Part shown: positions 1 through 14,122 of the stretch, piece by piece
Position numbering within the stretch: the stretch's first letter is position 1
How the letters are laid out: every line of letters starts with the position of its first letter
From: Crotophaga sulcirostris
Lineage: Eukaryota > Chordata > Aves > Cuculiformes > Crotophagidae
Direction of reading: 5' to 3'
Length of the DNA stretch: 64,000 nt
Assembly: GCA_013397455.1 (NCBI GenBank)
Contig: VYZB01000222.1
Span: 973,169 to 1,037,168 of the forward strand
Notes under the pieces: model-generated
Databases searched by the model: none
What the model was told of the DNA's origin: nothing
Seen by the model: only the letters and a program-made list of their open reading frames with translations
Translations under genes and position numbers: made by a program

Positions 1-702
1 TCTCCTATACTTGAGTTAAATCAATCTATTTCATGACTAATTAAAAAGCCCACTGTTCTTTTCATGTGACACATATTGTTGCCTAATTAATTAAGTAAAA
101 AAAATAATTCGTAATTTATTATGAACCTTCTTATTTTTCAATTTTATTCGAAGTATCACTAATTTAGTACATGACGTATTTTTGAGGATTGACTGTAAGG
201 ATAGGCCAGATGATAATCAGCTATCTTGAATAAGCTGAATTTTCTAAGTAGTAAGTTATAACCTGTGTGAGGAAAAGTCTCTGATATCCTGTGTTTGGTG
301 ATCTATAAAAAACAAAACCCCTCAAAACCTCATCTGTCTGGCATTTCCATGTTTCCCTTCATATAACCTCTTGTAACCAGTTTTGTCTGATCAGTGAATG
401 CCTGAGGCAAATATTCATAAAATAGTACCAACATACTGCAAGACATTTTTACAGGTGCTTACTTTGCAAGAATTTCACAATATAACTGAATATATTTTGT
501 TTAAACTGTAGGAAGAGAGGCATGCCAATAAAAGGAAGTAAACATACTCCCAATAACTAGAAGACAGCATCAGTAAAATTGCAATTATACTTCTAGTTTT
601 TCTTGCCATTCTTTTGGTAACAACCATAAACAACTAATTGTATTTCCTTGAAATGCTACATATGCATATCATGCACCAAAAACCTAATGAGAATGCACTC
701 AC
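1..702 (-). other. CADM2: CADM2 intron downstream of exon e (partial)
   Basis: Start of the intron that follows the Ig3 exon, beginning with a GTGAGT donor at 702 and running off the window edge. It is phase 1, since exon e leaves a single G. The visible bases are AT-rich and unique, and no repeat or gene was recognised. Confidence 0.85.
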
Positions 703-881
703 CATGTACTATCAGGACATATTCTGTGCTGTTTCGGCCAATAGGATTTTTTGCTTCACATCGGTATGTGCCATTGTCTGTTTTGTTTAGGAAACTGATG
801 CTTAGGACCCTGCCATTGACAACCATTCTCTCTGGATCCGGTAATTCTCCACCATCCTTTGTCCACAGCACTGGTTCTGGC
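703..881 (-). CDS. CADM2: CADM2 internal exon e: second half of Ig3
   Basis: Coding exon of 179 nt on the minus strand: one G completing Val, 59 codons from PEPVLWTKDGGELPDP to STEYVLIVH, and one G that would open an Asp codon in the next exon. It completes Ig3, with the tryptophan in VLWTKDGG and the second cysteine in the classic NKTDNGTYRCEA motif. Three N-glycosylation sequons are visible: NKT, NGT and NST. The NST in IGRNSTEY is absent from the mammalian form I remember. The donor GTGAGT is good. The acceptor (GGATCCCACAG) has a short, interrupted pyrimidine tract. The next exon, for the threonine-rich stalk, must lie before base 1. Confidence 0.95.
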
Positions 882-1974
882 CTGTGGGATCCAAAGTAAT
901 GCATTTAGACAGATACACGAAGCATTTATACGCAACAAGTACATTAGAATCAGAAGCATCAGAAATATGAATACTAACTTACCATCACAGAATATTCAAT
1001 AATAATTTGAGTTACTAGATATAATGAACTGTCACTGTTATAACCTCATCATCCTGGATGGGAACTATTAAAGAAAGCAAAACAACAAGCAGGGAAAAAA
1101 GGAAACAGAACGGTACTGGAACAGGTCAAGATCTTTCCTAAATTAAAAACTACTTCTTGTGAGGTTTCAGGGTCCACAATTCGGCAAGATGTTTGGCAAG
1201 CTAAGTGAAAACAGCTTTCTACTTGTCTAATGAGCAATATAGCCCTGTGTGGCTGACAGGCATTAGAAATCATGCAAGCAGGTTGAGGTAGATATAAGTG
1301 GTTTGTAAATGGATTCTAAAATTATTTAGGCTACTCACATTCACAAGTGCACTTGTATGCCTGAGTACTTTTTCCTGAACCAGGCATATCAGTCTCAAAG
1401 TAGCACATCTTACACACAATCTAAATTTGTTTCTGTTGCTGTATTGTGTCACAGTCCATCCCCTTTTCCAGCCTTCTGCATTCTTCCCTCAAATAATTGT
1501 TTGTTACGCATGTTACCACAACAATATAAGATTCAACTTAAAATCATGGATTTCCTTCTTTTGTGAAACCTTTCTTTTTGTGGTTCATGAACATGCATCA
1601 AACAGGTCAAAGGCAAAGCACTGACAGTGATAACTCCCTAGGCAAGTTAAGGGCACAACAGAGAAGGGAACTGACTATCTTGGAAATTCCCATATACCTT
1701 TCCGCTGGCAAGTGATACCTATCTCTTTCCTGAAGACTCTCAGGAAGCTCCACAGTTCATTAAATTTGCCTAACAGGCAGCAGGATGTATCTATTACTGG
1801 AATGCAGTCTTCATTTACATGTAAGAAGATCCACTTTCAAATTTACATGAGGGAACTCACCAAAAAGAAAGGTCTGTGACTGAGAATGAAAAGTTGGTCT
1901 ACTGAATCCTGACTATCTCACAGATGGAGCATCTCAGGTCCTTAGATACTAGTCAATAAAGCAAGATATAGACA

Positions 1975-2399
1975 ACTTGGGTATGGGGAAGTCATATGAG
2001 GAGTGGGTGAAGTCACTTGGTCTGTTCAGCCCAGAAGAGACTGAGATGGGATATCATAGCTGCTTACTGCCTTCTCAGTAAACAGCTCAGAAAGAGGTGT
2101 TGATCTCTTCTCTCTGGTGACCTATCACAGTACCAGAGGTAATGGCAGGAAGGTGTGCCAGGGGAGGTTTAGATTCGATATTAGGGAGAGGTTCTTCACC
2201 CAGCAGGTGGTGGAGCACTGGAACAGGTTCCCCAGAGAAGTAGTCATGGCACCAAGTCTGCCAGTATTCAAGAACCATTTGGACAATGCCCTCAGTCACA
2301 TGGTGTGAATGTTGGGCATGTCCTATGTAGGGATAGGAGTTGGACTCGATGATCCTTTTGAGTCCCTTCCAACTTGGGTGATTCTATGATTCTATGATT
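1975..2399 (+). mobile_element. CR1 LINE, 3' part with ORF2 C-terminus
   Basis: 5'-truncated non-LTR retrotransposon in + orientation, antisense to CADM2. Translating about 2117-2308 gives the typical end of the CR1 ORF2 protein: GRFRFDIRERFFTQQVVEHWN followed by RFPREVV. The 3' UTR is recognisable from GTTGGACTCGATGATCCTTT, then CCCTTCCAACTTGG. It ends in repeated ATTCTATG units at about 2381-2398, the diagnostic avian CR1 terminus, with no poly(A). The 5' end is approximate, since similarity fades near 1975. No intact reverse transcriptase or endonuclease is present. Confidence 0.93.
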
Positions 2400-4139
2400 A
2401 CTTGTACCTGGTAGCTTTGTACACTATAACCCAAATATCAATTCCTTTCTTTTGGGCATGCTACTTAAGTAATTACAGTCAGGAGCCATTCCAGATTTGC
2501 ACGTTTATTTGGTAGGAGAATGTTACATCACATTTTCCTATCAAAGTATGCAGTTGTATGACTAAGTAATACAATAAAATGTAAAATGCCGTAATAAAAT
2601 AAGCAGATGCCAAATTAGTAGCTAGTCTTACTCATGAAATACTTAATTTAATTAATTTTAGCAGGTATTTAAAGCTTATTAAAGAGAATTGATGTTAAAA
2701 ATAAGATTTAAACCTAAATACTTAAGGAGAGACATTTTGCCAAAATGCAGCCTCATTCACAGAAAAACAGTCCTAATGACTGCAATGACATGATTTTCTT
2801 ATAAGTTAGGCAAGATATATAAACAAAGTGATTTTTTTGCAAAAACACTTACTGCTATATAATTTAAGATGTAAAAATACTAAAACTTATTTTTCTTTTG
2901 AAAGATAACATTTTAGTAATATTTGGATGACATCTTCTTAAATCATAGTTGAACTTGTTACCTAGACCAGCTATTCTCAGAAGCTATGATTTTTTTTAAA
3001 AGTCAGGAAATATGATAAGACTCACATAATTTTAAACCAAGGATTAAGAACTGTCAGTGTAATGGGCCTTATTTATACCTTACCATAAATATGCCTTAAT
3101 ACTTTTCCTAAGTGCACTTGCAGGAACTGCTATCTAAATACACATGACACACAATATATGCCCTCCCTTTTTGCTTAATGCAAGCAGGGAATCTAGACGT
3201 CCACGCTGTTGCAGAAACACTGTCCTATGGAGTGCACATTAGAGTGCGATTTGCTTTGATATGTTAAGGTGGATTTGTTCCATTTCCTAGCAAACTCCTC
3301 CTTGTTCCCCATTTACCATCTTATTTTGAATCTGTAATCCCAGGAGTGGAAACTCCAAAACACTTCTGCAACAATGTGCACCATTACCTTCCTAAATGGC
3401 ATATTAAAGCAACTTCTGTGCAGCGGTAATTCATCGAACTTATGTTTTAAATTGAAATTAGATGGTATATCCTAGGGGAAAACCCACAGGATAACAAATA
3501 ACTATGAAATGGAACCTTAGATATAAATTATTCAGGGAGATTTGTCACATTGTAATACACCGACTCTAGTCTTATACAGAGTGGTTAGCTGTGCGGCAAA
3601 ATGATGGTGGCAGGAAAATCCCAGCTTAGGGAGAGGCAGATTTACATACTCTGGGCATTGGGGAAGCTGCTAATTAATAGTTCATATTCAGCCACCCTGT
3701 ACTCGCTTAGTGGCAGCAGCAGAGCAATTCCTGGGCAGCTGTCCCACAGTCTACACATCATGGTGACCAGGCACAACTCTCACTCCATCTCGCCGCTCTC
3801 AGGGAGGAAGGTGCCTAAAGCAGCAATTCTGTCACAGCCACAAAAATTAAATCTTCCTTGCACTGCTGGGAAGCTTTGAGACACTGTGGTCTAAACAACT
3901 CATTTTTTATGCAGAAGTATGTTAAGAACACTAGATGTGCCTATGCACCCAAGCCAGCACACTTTTGCGGTCAGTGAGAAGGGGAGCGGCTGTTTAAGGA
4001 AAGCACGTAAGTGGGGCCATTTTCTGTGGTCCTTTCCCCCTGCACTCTGCCAACATCCACAATCATTCCATCAGGGATGTTGGTGCTCACATCTCTTGTT
4101 CTCTTTTGTATCTACTTAGTATTTAGACCTGTTGCCTGT

Positions 4140-4245
4140 GAATGTCTCTAATAATTTTTTGAATCTGTTTATACTATCACTCAGCTTCCTGGGGCAATGA
4201 ATTCTGGAAGTTCCCTATCCACTGTGCAAAAAAATATTTACTTTC
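4140..4245 (-). mobile_element. Ancient CR1/L3-like fragment
   Basis: On the minus strand this stretch reads roughly as a decayed end of a CR1/L3-family ORF2: YFFAQ, then QNSLPQEAE, matching the FFTQ...WNSLPREVV pattern. It is heavily diverged with stops. Called by eye only. It would be much older than the CR1 copy at 2 kb. Confidence 0.4.
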
Positions 4246-6582
4246 ATGTGTGTTACACTGATCTAGCAATGGCAACGAATATTGAAGGATGGTAAGTAAT
4301 GCTACTGCATATTAGAACCTTTTTATAACTTAGGATAGCCTTGTACTTAGTTGGCCTCTTTCTCTCCCTCTTTCTCGCTTTTTTTGAATTTGATACCTTC
4401 TGAGATTATTGGTGTGGGGGGGGAAAGGTGCGGGAAGGAAGGGGCAGAGGAAGGAATCACAGGAAAAAAAGGTAAAGGAACCATAAATTTAGAACATATT
4501 GGTCATTCCTTGATAATACCTGCATTGTCCAAAGTACAAATGCAGCTGAAACACTGATAGGGAAGCTTTCCTTCTGTAATGTAGGGCACGGACAATGGGG
4601 TATTCCCCATAGTTTAGCCTATTGAAACATGTTCATAGGTGCACACCCAGACAGAGGTTCTTTCTCTTACCCAGCATTTTGAAAGGGTTCTGGCTCAACA
4701 GGGGGATACTGATATTTGACGTTCTAAAACATCCATCAAATATGTACACTCATAATATTGCACATTTTTCTCTATTGCATGCCTGTATAATATTGCAGAA
4801 TTTCAGCTTTTCTTCACACACTAAAAAGTTGCCATAATGTTGTTTCTGTGTGCGCTGCAACAAAAAGGGTATCTCTGTGCCTTGTATTTGTGCTTACTTC
4901 AAGTTGAATCACACTTACCAGTTTAATCCCCGTTTTTTCTCAGACAATCCTGAAAACATCTTCCTTGGAGCACAATAGTTATAAATTCAGAATGAGCACT
5001 GTGGCCCCTAATGCAATTGCACACTACCACTTTCACACATGTCAAGACACAAACGAGCTCACTGACCTGCTCTGTCCTAACAGAGGCATGAAGCCTACTG
5101 GTACCAATACAGTCATCCAAAGAACAAGTTTGTCTTCCCTTTTTTTCCCATCTTGGTCCTTTTCCGTATCTCTGGTTTATTCCCTCCCATGTGAATGCAC
5201 TTAAGCGGAGATGAGCTGTGCTACCACTGAGACCCTTCATCGGGTTGAGAGAGGTAGTAGAGCTGAAGCACCAAGGGGCTGTTTTCTTCCCTAAAACATA
5301 GCTCTGCTTCTAAACTGGCTTACCTATTCTAATTTGCTCCCAGTGTGACACCTTTTAAAGCAAACCCAAACAAATTAGGCATAGTGTACTGAAGAAATTC
5401 TCTTAAAGACACAACTTTAAACTGCTTTAAACTGCGACACTCCATGCTATGAATTCCTTTTACCTATTTGGCTTTACACACAGTTGCATGCAGTGGCACT
5501 ATCAGGACTGTGTTAAACTAAAAGAAGCCAGAAATACTAACCACAAGCATACTAAAGATCCTTAATTATGACCAGTGACTTGTCTGCTAAACACCTAAAA
5601 GAAACTGTAAAAGTAACTGTATTCTCTCTGAAGAACTGCTAAATGGGCTTAGATTTTGGTATAATTTATGTTTAACCCTAGTAGAAAGGTCCAGAAGGTT
5701 TCACTAACTGAACTGCAAACGGGATCTGGGTTTTGGCATAAATAATTTTGTTAACTGTCTTCATGTTAACCTCAAAACATGACATAAAAAGCAAAAGACT
5801 CTGGTATTCTTTTGCCGACAAACTGAAATAGTACTGTAACAATGATATCAAATAACTGGCATCATGTTCCAGGATTATTCAAGTTTTATACTGTGGAACA
5901 GGAGGGTTTTTCATAAGTAACTTCACAAATAATTTGCAAATAAAGCAAATTTATTTTTTAATCCTGAAGCTAAGAAATATTTTCTTCCAAAATAAGTCAG
6001 AGAGAAAGCTAAGGATGAACTGGAATGTGTTGGGTAAATAAAATGTTTCAAAATCCACAGTAAGATTTGATTAGAAAACAACACTTAGGCAGAGACTTAC
6101 CATTTTAACAAATGTTTGTGTAGCATTTAAGGCAACAGTTAATATTTAAGTCCACATTAATATTTTTGATAATCTAGGCCTTTAAAAGTTACACAGCATT
6201 ATTTTTAAAACAACTTCAATAATTTTCCATCCCTTTCTCCATTTTTAACCAAAGGACTATGATGTTCCAGTGCTTTCCTATAATCTGAGTTTCTAGTAAT
6301 ATCTTTATATCTAAAAACTTTATTTATTTTAACTTAGCCTTCATTCAAAAATGATATAGATATATCCTAGATATAGAGTATCTCCTTTTTTTTCTGAACA
6401 AAATGAGTTTAAGCAATGCAATCCATTCTCACTTGAAAGTTCTTGACTCTATTCATTTTTGTTGCCCTTTTCTGGTTCTTGTGTACAGAAAGGTCATGAG
6501 ACTTTAGTAAACAACTCTCAGATACCTTACTGGCCCATGACACTAGCACAGGATAACCTTTTAACTTACATAAGTTCACACT

Positions 6583-6616
6583 TAAAAAAAACCCAAAGCA
6601 ACAACAACAAAAAACA
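6583..6616. repeat. A-rich tract with CCC and CAA units
   Basis: Low-complexity run: A8, then CCC, then AAAGCAACAACAACAAAAAA. It is one of several tracts of the same style in the window (see also 17957, 22254, 23824 and 46960). It may be a decayed retroposon tail or simple low-complexity DNA. Confidence 0.6.
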
Positions 6617-7560
6617 ATTCCAGCTTTTTACATACTAAGTCTCACTAGGGATATTATCATCCATCTGGTTATCTAAACACCCTGCCAAAATTTTGTAGCC
6701 AAAAAATGTAGAAAAATGGAAGAAGCATTTGTGGAACACTAAACAAGACAAGTAAATACATTGACCTCTTGAACTTTGCATTTTACTTCTCCAAACAGGA
6801 GTGCACTTGTATTCTCTGAAGTCTATAAAAAAATGATTGCTTCATTAATTTGAAACTTACAGAGTTTCTCTGTATTGAGAACCTGGATTTTTAGCTTTGT
6901 CAGTTAACGATTCAGTTGAAAGTTGAAATCCTGAGGGAACTTCTTGTTTATATAAAGTCTCAGTCTGATGAGTCATATTGGGATGAGGTTGTTTGGGAGC
7001 ATTCTGTCTATCAAAAACATCAATATCGACAGTCACTAGCCTTTCTTAAAAGACTTGGATAGATGGTTTTTATTTTATGACACAAGAACTGTCTGTGATT
7101 TTGTAGTTCTGTAATGCTTGAGAAAACTTCATAGAGTGTTTTTCTCCCCAGAAGAATTAGCCAAGAATATCCTAGGTACTTTTTATGAAGTTCTCTTTTT
7201 TTTAAGAAGGAAGCTTTGACCAGCTGAATTGACTATTATATTTGTCTATACTTTTCTCTTTCAAGTATCTCAGCAGACATAATGTAGCCTAAGTGTATTC
7301 ATGATTCCCTATACCAATGGTTTTAAAATGGATAAGAACTAAATTATCAGTATAAGATAAAAATGAGGAGGCAACAAAATATAGACTACTACTTTTTATA
7401 TCATAAATTTTTTTCAGGAATTCACAGATATAAAGACAATAGGAACAACAAGAAATGTTGAAAACAGTTGCAGTGTATTATGCCTATGAAGAAGTTGCTT
7501 AAATGATAAAACATAAAGAGGTGTCAGGAATCTCAAATGATGCTAGTATTGGTCATTTAC

Positions 7561-7655
7561 AGAAAAAAAAAAAAAGAGAACATGAAAACCCAGAAAAAAA
7601 TAGAAAAGGGAAGAAAACAAACAAAACAAAACAAAACAAACACCAACATCACCCT
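7561..7655. repeat. A-run followed by (CAAAA)n simple repeat
   Basis: A 14-base A run at about 7562-7575 is followed at about 7617-7642 by AACAAACAAAACAAAACAA-type pentamer/tetramer units. Simple low-complexity repeat. The overlapping short open frames on both strands are products of its composition. Confidence 0.75.
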
Positions 7656-9913
7656 CAGCCCTTCTTCCCTTTTCTTCTGTCCTGGATATAGATATATTTT
7701 GTCCATCATAAATGCATTTGAGTGATAGGCCTACCTGTCTGTAGCTTGCTTTGAATAAATCTGGTAGTCCTCTCACCTTAAGATTGGCTCACTGGATTAG
7801 AGTTGCTAACCATGTTGATATGCTAGACTAAATTTCCAGTCAAAAGACCTTATCCCTCAGCAGCCTGTGACAACAACTGATTACAATGACTCAAGAGAGT
7901 CTTCTTCCCAAAGATTCAAAGTATAGATTGTGAAGGTTTAAAAGAGTAATTTTTCGTATTCATATTTCTACCATCTACACCCTAATCTTTCCTTGTGCAA
8001 CCATGTTTAAGGTTCCTTTCAGCTCAGTTAATACCTTTACCTGACTCTTGTCTTTCTGCCATAATTCTCTTCTTCTGTATCTCCCTTTCATCAGGCTGAT
8101 AACTCATTCCTCTTTACTATTTAGTATCTTTAGAGACTAGGACTCCCTTTGACCTAGGCTTTCAGCCCTCAAGACAGCTGTGTAATGCTGCTGGTCTCTA
8201 TCTGGATAGCTTTTTTCCCAGTTTAACCCATTAAAATGTTAATTTCTTTATAACTGTTTACCTGCAGCCTTCCCCTTTGCCTATTGTGCATTTTTTCTGC
8301 CAGCCTTTGTGCCCCCCTTACCCCCTGCCCCTGAACTACTTCCTTTGTGTTAGTCATTTTCAAGAAGGTAAGGCAATATCAAACGAACACCTTGAAAAAT
8401 GCATAATCCATACATATTTGTATGTATATATGAAGTTTCTTACCTAATTCCAGTATTATTCACTATCTTTCCAAAGAAGTATAAAAATCCCGCTGTGAAT
8501 AACATTTTGGAGATTGGCTTTCTCAGTCATTAGACAGCTCAACAAGAGAACTTATGTGAAATCAGAAGATAGCTTATCAGTGAATTGCAGCAGAAATATC
8601 CTTTGTATTCCTCTATGATAAGCAACAGGGAAGTTAGAGGTAGACAAAAAGATTTTCTTTACCACACTGTCCCCATCTTTGTCAGGGAGATGCCATAAGG
8701 ATATAGTCCAGAATTTGATTTAAATAAACTCAAAATCCATTGCCACACAAAGGCAGATGTAGGGGAATCTCCCAAGTTTGTTCACAAAGCACCATCCTTC
8801 CTAAAGTAACTATGATTGGGAGGAAAAAGAGGACACCACACTGGCATGCTCACTGCTGTGGGTGATCCTCTGTCTTTCCATGATCTGCACTAGAAGTGAA
8901 AAAAATAGTTCAGAGAATTATAACTCTTTATCAATAGTTTGTTGGAGAAGTGGTGCTTTGTCAGGGTTAGTTTGGTTGTGCAAGCACTGCCAGCCCTTCA
9001 GCTTTGAAGAAAACACAAAATTAGAGAGCCCACAAATGTGCAATATTGCTGATGGGTCAATGGGAGAAAAAGCTCCATTTTGATATAGTGCAATACATAA
9101 AAACTTAGGTCAAGTCAGCAGATTTTGTCAATAGTAGAATACATAGGAACCCATCACTGTAGTATGTGATAACACGGTTACTTATTTTCTTTAAAGTGAT
9201 TTCTTATGCCCCCAATACCAGAGCATGCAAACGGTCAACTCAGAATAAACACAGTGAAACATGAAATCAGACTGTGCACAGTTGGTTGCTAACACCATTT
9301 ATCACCCCAAGTACCTCCAACTATTCAGAGTCAGGAAAACACTTACCTAAAAATGCATCTTCTAAAAAATTGTTCTTGTTATAAAGATTTCTGAGAAAAT
9401 ACTATCATCATTCAGGTTATATGCTTTATTTTGCCAGTTTCAGCAGTGCTGTTCTTAATGCTATTCATTTCTTCTAAGGTTTTTATCTGAACAACTTATC
9501 TGATCTCCTCTATCAGAAAGAATTTTCTTTTTGTCTTAGAGTTATTAAATTCATCTTGCAGATGCATCCCATAAAAATAACATGCTAGCTTCTTACAAAT
9601 GTCACTTGTTCTTAGAGAATGCAGACAAACTGTTTTGCCTTACATTTTTTAATGAGTCCTGAAGGAGATCTCTGTTAAAAGTTCCTCTACGTGGTCATAA
9701 TAAACTAAAAAAAAATAAAAGTCATTCTAAGCAAGATTGTCCTCTTGATCTGGAAGAGAAATACTATCTATTTAGTATTTCCTAATTTGCCCTCTCCCTG
9801 GATTCCCTTCCTCTTCTCTTGGAAGCTACTCAGTTTGAAGTTAGGATTGCCTACCAAATGAACAAATGAGAAGACATTTCTGACTGAAGAGTTTCTACTT
9901 CTTTGGTTTAGCA

Positions 9914-9985
9914 GAGGACAGGTACGGTTGGACTGGATGATCTAAAAGGTCTTTTCCAATCAGATGATTCTGTGATTCTATGATA
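9914..9985 (+). mobile_element. CR1 LINE 3' end, very short copy
   Basis: Only the last ~70 bases of a CR1 3' UTR remain: GGTTGGACTGGATGATCTAA, then GGTCTTTTCCAAT, then ATTCTGTG and ATTCTATG octamers. Extreme 5' truncation is normal for CR1. It lies in + orientation, antisense to CADM2. Confidence 0.9.
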
Positions 9986-11748
9986 CTTCCCTTACAGCCC
10001 ACTACTAGTTAGGCCAACACCATTAGCAGAGTTACTAGAAAATCCTGATCTACCTTTCCAGTGTGACAGACAGCTAAATCTTGTTCTAATAATGGAAGGT
10101 TTGCAGAAACGCTCAGAATGTCAGCTTTTCTAATTGGTATTAATAACTTCAAATCCATATATCAATTTATTTGCTGAATTGTAGTCTATAAATTGAAAAG
10201 CTTATTTATTTTCCTGATTAACATGAGAAACCCTATTATCTTTAATTTACATAAGAACTAGAAACCTTTTTGCAAAGTTCATAGCCTCTACAAATCATAA
10301 GGATCTCCAGCAGAGTTAACAAATCTAGATTTTACGTCTTATGGAGCTTGATTACTCTTAAATGGAAATTAAGTATAAATTCCTGAACTATTGACAAAAG
10401 GTCTTAACTGTGTGCCAGTGTGCAGATAGATCAGGATTGACAGGCATCTGCTATTACTTAAGGTTTACAGTTCATGCTGACTATTTAAATTATTCAGCCC
10501 GCATTTTTAAGTAATGAGATCATTTTTTTCTATCTTTTGGCAATTATAAATTCTGCAAAACATTTTTCTTTGAATATGCCATATTGGGAACGTTCCAAAA
10601 GCTATCACACCACATAGCCTGCTTTATTTCCTGAGTCTAGAACTTCCATGCCACAACAGCTCAGATTATCACGAAAATGCATTAAAATCCTAGCCATCCA
10701 AATCTAGTATACATTCTGGAGTGGAGCCCTTTCCGGTTCATATGAACAAGGATACTTTTTCCATTGATTGGTGAATTACTCTGTACATATCTGAATCAAG
10801 AATTAATCTGTTACTACCATAATGACTTGAGAGTACAGATCAAACACTATGGGTATATGAAAGTCCTTTAAAAAGGTTTATTAAGTTTTCGCTCAACATA
10901 CTTCTTATTAGTACTTAACAACAAATCACAGGCAGAATAATTTCTGCTCTTAAAGTATGAAACTCAGAATTATACTTAAACACACTTTCAGGATCAATAT
11001 CACTAAGAACAGAAGTCTTCCAGTTTATATGATAGTTGCCTGGTTCAGTTTTCTTTTTTTTAGTAATGCAAAAAATTAATACTTTATATCATTGCAATAT
11101 ATGAACGATATTTTCTAATAGCAAGTTCTAGAGAAAGCAAATCTATGAAGTATTCTTGAATATTTATTCAGTCTTTTCAACCTAGTGAAGGTTCAGACAT
11201 CTGTGTTTAAGGATAAACTGTAGTAAAATATTTTTAACTGTCATGGAAGTGCAAAATGTATTTGAGTTTTTATAGCTGTTTTAAGAATGTTTAATTGCTT
11301 ACTGATTGCCAGACTTATTTTGGTGCAATGAGATCTCTGAATGATTTTAGACTTCATTTCCAAGTTTGTGCTTTAAAACAAAAAAAACAAAAATCCAAAT
11401 AGTATTCTAAGAAACGCTAGTTTTACTAATTGTATATATAAAAAAATTAAAAATACTTATTTTTTTTAGTCTTTTGATGAACAATGCTCTCATGTTTGAG
11501 TTTCATTGTAAGACCTCAGTAATCCTTCATTTCTTCATTTCAGTTCTACCTTTAAACCAATTTATTGTGATACTGAATATTTCCCCAAATATACATATTC
11601 AGTATTCTTTCAAGGTTGATACTTTCTCTATAGGCATAATTTTGTTTTTTATCCAAAACTATTTTCAAGTGGGTTTTTCTTATTTATAGATCTGAACTCT
11701 TCAGGTCTTCAGATGATTTGTAAAATTTCCTACAGTCTTTAAGTGTTT

Positions 11749-11772
11749 TATTGTTGTTGTTATTATTATTGG
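11749..11772. repeat. (TTG)n/(TTA)n trinucleotide microsatellite
   Basis: Short trinucleotide run, TTGTTGTTG followed by TTATTATTATT. Simple repeat with no coding context. Confidence 0.7.
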
Positions 11773-14096
11773 TATCCAACCAATTTGCTAATTTCTTTAA
11801 TGGAACTTCTTCATCAGATTAAGTGGTAGGTCTTGTGGCTAATTGTCTTCAAGAAATTCAAATCTCATTGTCTTCACTAAGAAGACAATTTTTTTTTCTT
11901 CTCTTTTTCCCCTTAATATTTAAAACTGACCACAATTTTCCCCACACTTCCTAGGCACTATCAATATTTGGATATAGGTGTACTTGTGAGCGGAGCTCTT
12001 GAATTCAAAACTGCATTCTTTATAAACAGCCAGACTAACACCACAGAAATAGTTACACTTCACATTAGATGTGTGTATGATGTGTATACTCCAAATGCAC
12101 ACAGTTTTCAGGAGGAGGCTGCTGATTCCTATTCCAAAGCAACTTTTATTCACACACTGATGGGTCACTGCCAGTAAGCTTTTTAGAGTAGTCTTAAAAA
12201 GCAAAAAGAATAAGTGAAGGGAGGGAGGAAGGTATTGTGGATCTGTATCTCTCTTGCACTGGAGCTGTGCACTGCATCTTGTATATACACAAATGTGCTG
12301 TCATAACAGAGAACAGTAAGTGACTTCAGCTACCTGGTCTTTACAGTGCCCATTCTATAACATAACCTCACCACCTGGTTTTCCACTTTGCCCAAATCTT
12401 TCCACACTATCATATACTCCATTTACTTTCAAGCTTTTGGTGTCTCATTTCGTCCCCCTCCAACTTTTTGCTTCCTCTGAAACTGACTAACTTTCCAAAC
12501 AACAGATTGGACGTTTCTTTTTCATTTGTACTTTCTCAAGTCTTCAGACACTTCTGCACTAGGCAAGCAACTACTCTCGTGAAAGGCAAAACTTGCTGAA
12601 TTGCTTCATTTCTGCCTTCTACCAGTTAGAATTGTAGAAACACAAAATGGAGAAGTTATAAAGAGGTTGCCATATTTCCAAACCAGACCATGATTTAGGA
12701 GCAAACAGGGAACCGAAGACATATTAATACATAGTATAAATAAAAAAAAGGTTCACCTCTTTTAAATACATCATTAAAAAATCAGAGAATAGGCACCGAC
12801 TTTATTTTTTTCAGATATACTCTAAAAGACATCTGGATATTTTAATGCATTTTTAGTACTTCAAATCAAAATGCCTAGTATTTTAAAACATTTGTGGTAG
12901 TCAGCTATAAGCCACACTTTTAAATATGCATTTTACAGTCTGAGGCTCAAGTTCAGAGAAAACATCATCACCTCTATGAAAGCTTATGAACAGCTTTCAT
13001 AAAAAGCATACTTTAAAATTTTCTCTCTGTAGAAAACAATGGTATGTATCACTATACTGTTCATTTTGTGTTGTCAGTTGATAAATAATTTATATTTCTT
13101 TTAAATTTTAACCATGAGAAAAAAAAAGCCCTCCACAGAAGCTTAACATCCCTTTCAAAAAGATTCCTGAGGCTAAAAAGGCAGAAGGAGAGGTGTAAGC
13201 CAATGCAGCAGCAGGAAACAAAAAAAAAAACCCACATTAAAAAAAATCTTATGTCATAAATTCTGCCTTACTTTCTGGGGAACAGAGGCCTTGTAGAAGT
13301 GACTGCCACCTTCAGCTGAAACTATCTCAAGGACAATGTACTAGGCAACACTTTGCAGGGAATAGCTGCAGGTCAGCCTGGACTTGACCACCGATTAGAT
13401 ACGGTGTTTTCCAATTTCTATAAAGTAGCAAAGATGCTGCTTTTGTACCAGAAGTCTTGTACCGAATGCCTGGTATGGACAGACTGCACAACAATGAGTT
13501 GTTCATGTGGGTGAACAATGTATTATCTGCCATGCAGTCATTTAACAGCTCTCCCAGGCAATGGATAAGACATTGCTAACAACATATTGATAATTAAGGG
13601 CAAATAGATAGCTTTTAGGAGACTGGCTTTTAGGAAATTGTGCAAGAAAGTGAAGGAGGAGAGATCTTTTCAGTAACGTGCGTCTGCCTTACTGCTGAGG
13701 TCAGAGCAGGAAAGTAGACTTGATGAAACCGTCACCTCATCTGGAGAATGGAAAGACAGCAGAGCCCAGGCTTCAGACTGATGGCCAGGTAAAGGAAGTG
13801 AGGTGCACTCAGGGCTACAGCAACATTACTCCCATCAGAGGAACGGGTAAAAATGAAGCAGGGAAACACTGGTGTCCTGAAAACTCCTTTAAAATTCCAG
13901 AGCTGTAACTACTCTTGATCAGTGTTGGAGCAGTGGTAATATATGCCCTTCCCCTGTTCTGCCTGGGGTGCCATATATTGATGTGCAAATTAGAAAGACA
14001 AATCCCTTTCCTTTCAGCCTCATAAGCTAAGACCTACACTCTCAGATAAGTGCAGGGTGGGGGAGGTGTGTGTGGAGAGGGAGGAGAAACTACATA

Positions 14097-14122
14097 CAAT
14101 ATAAATATAAATATAAATAATA
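14097..14122. repeat. (ATAAAT)n microsatellite
   Basis: Three to four copies of the hexamer ATAAAT followed by AATAATAAT. Simple AT repeat in intron sequence. Confidence 0.7.

Noticed and set aside
4923..5240. 105-aa minus-strand open frame
   Set aside because: No splice context, domain or codon pattern. It overlaps a comparable frame on the other strand, as expected by chance.
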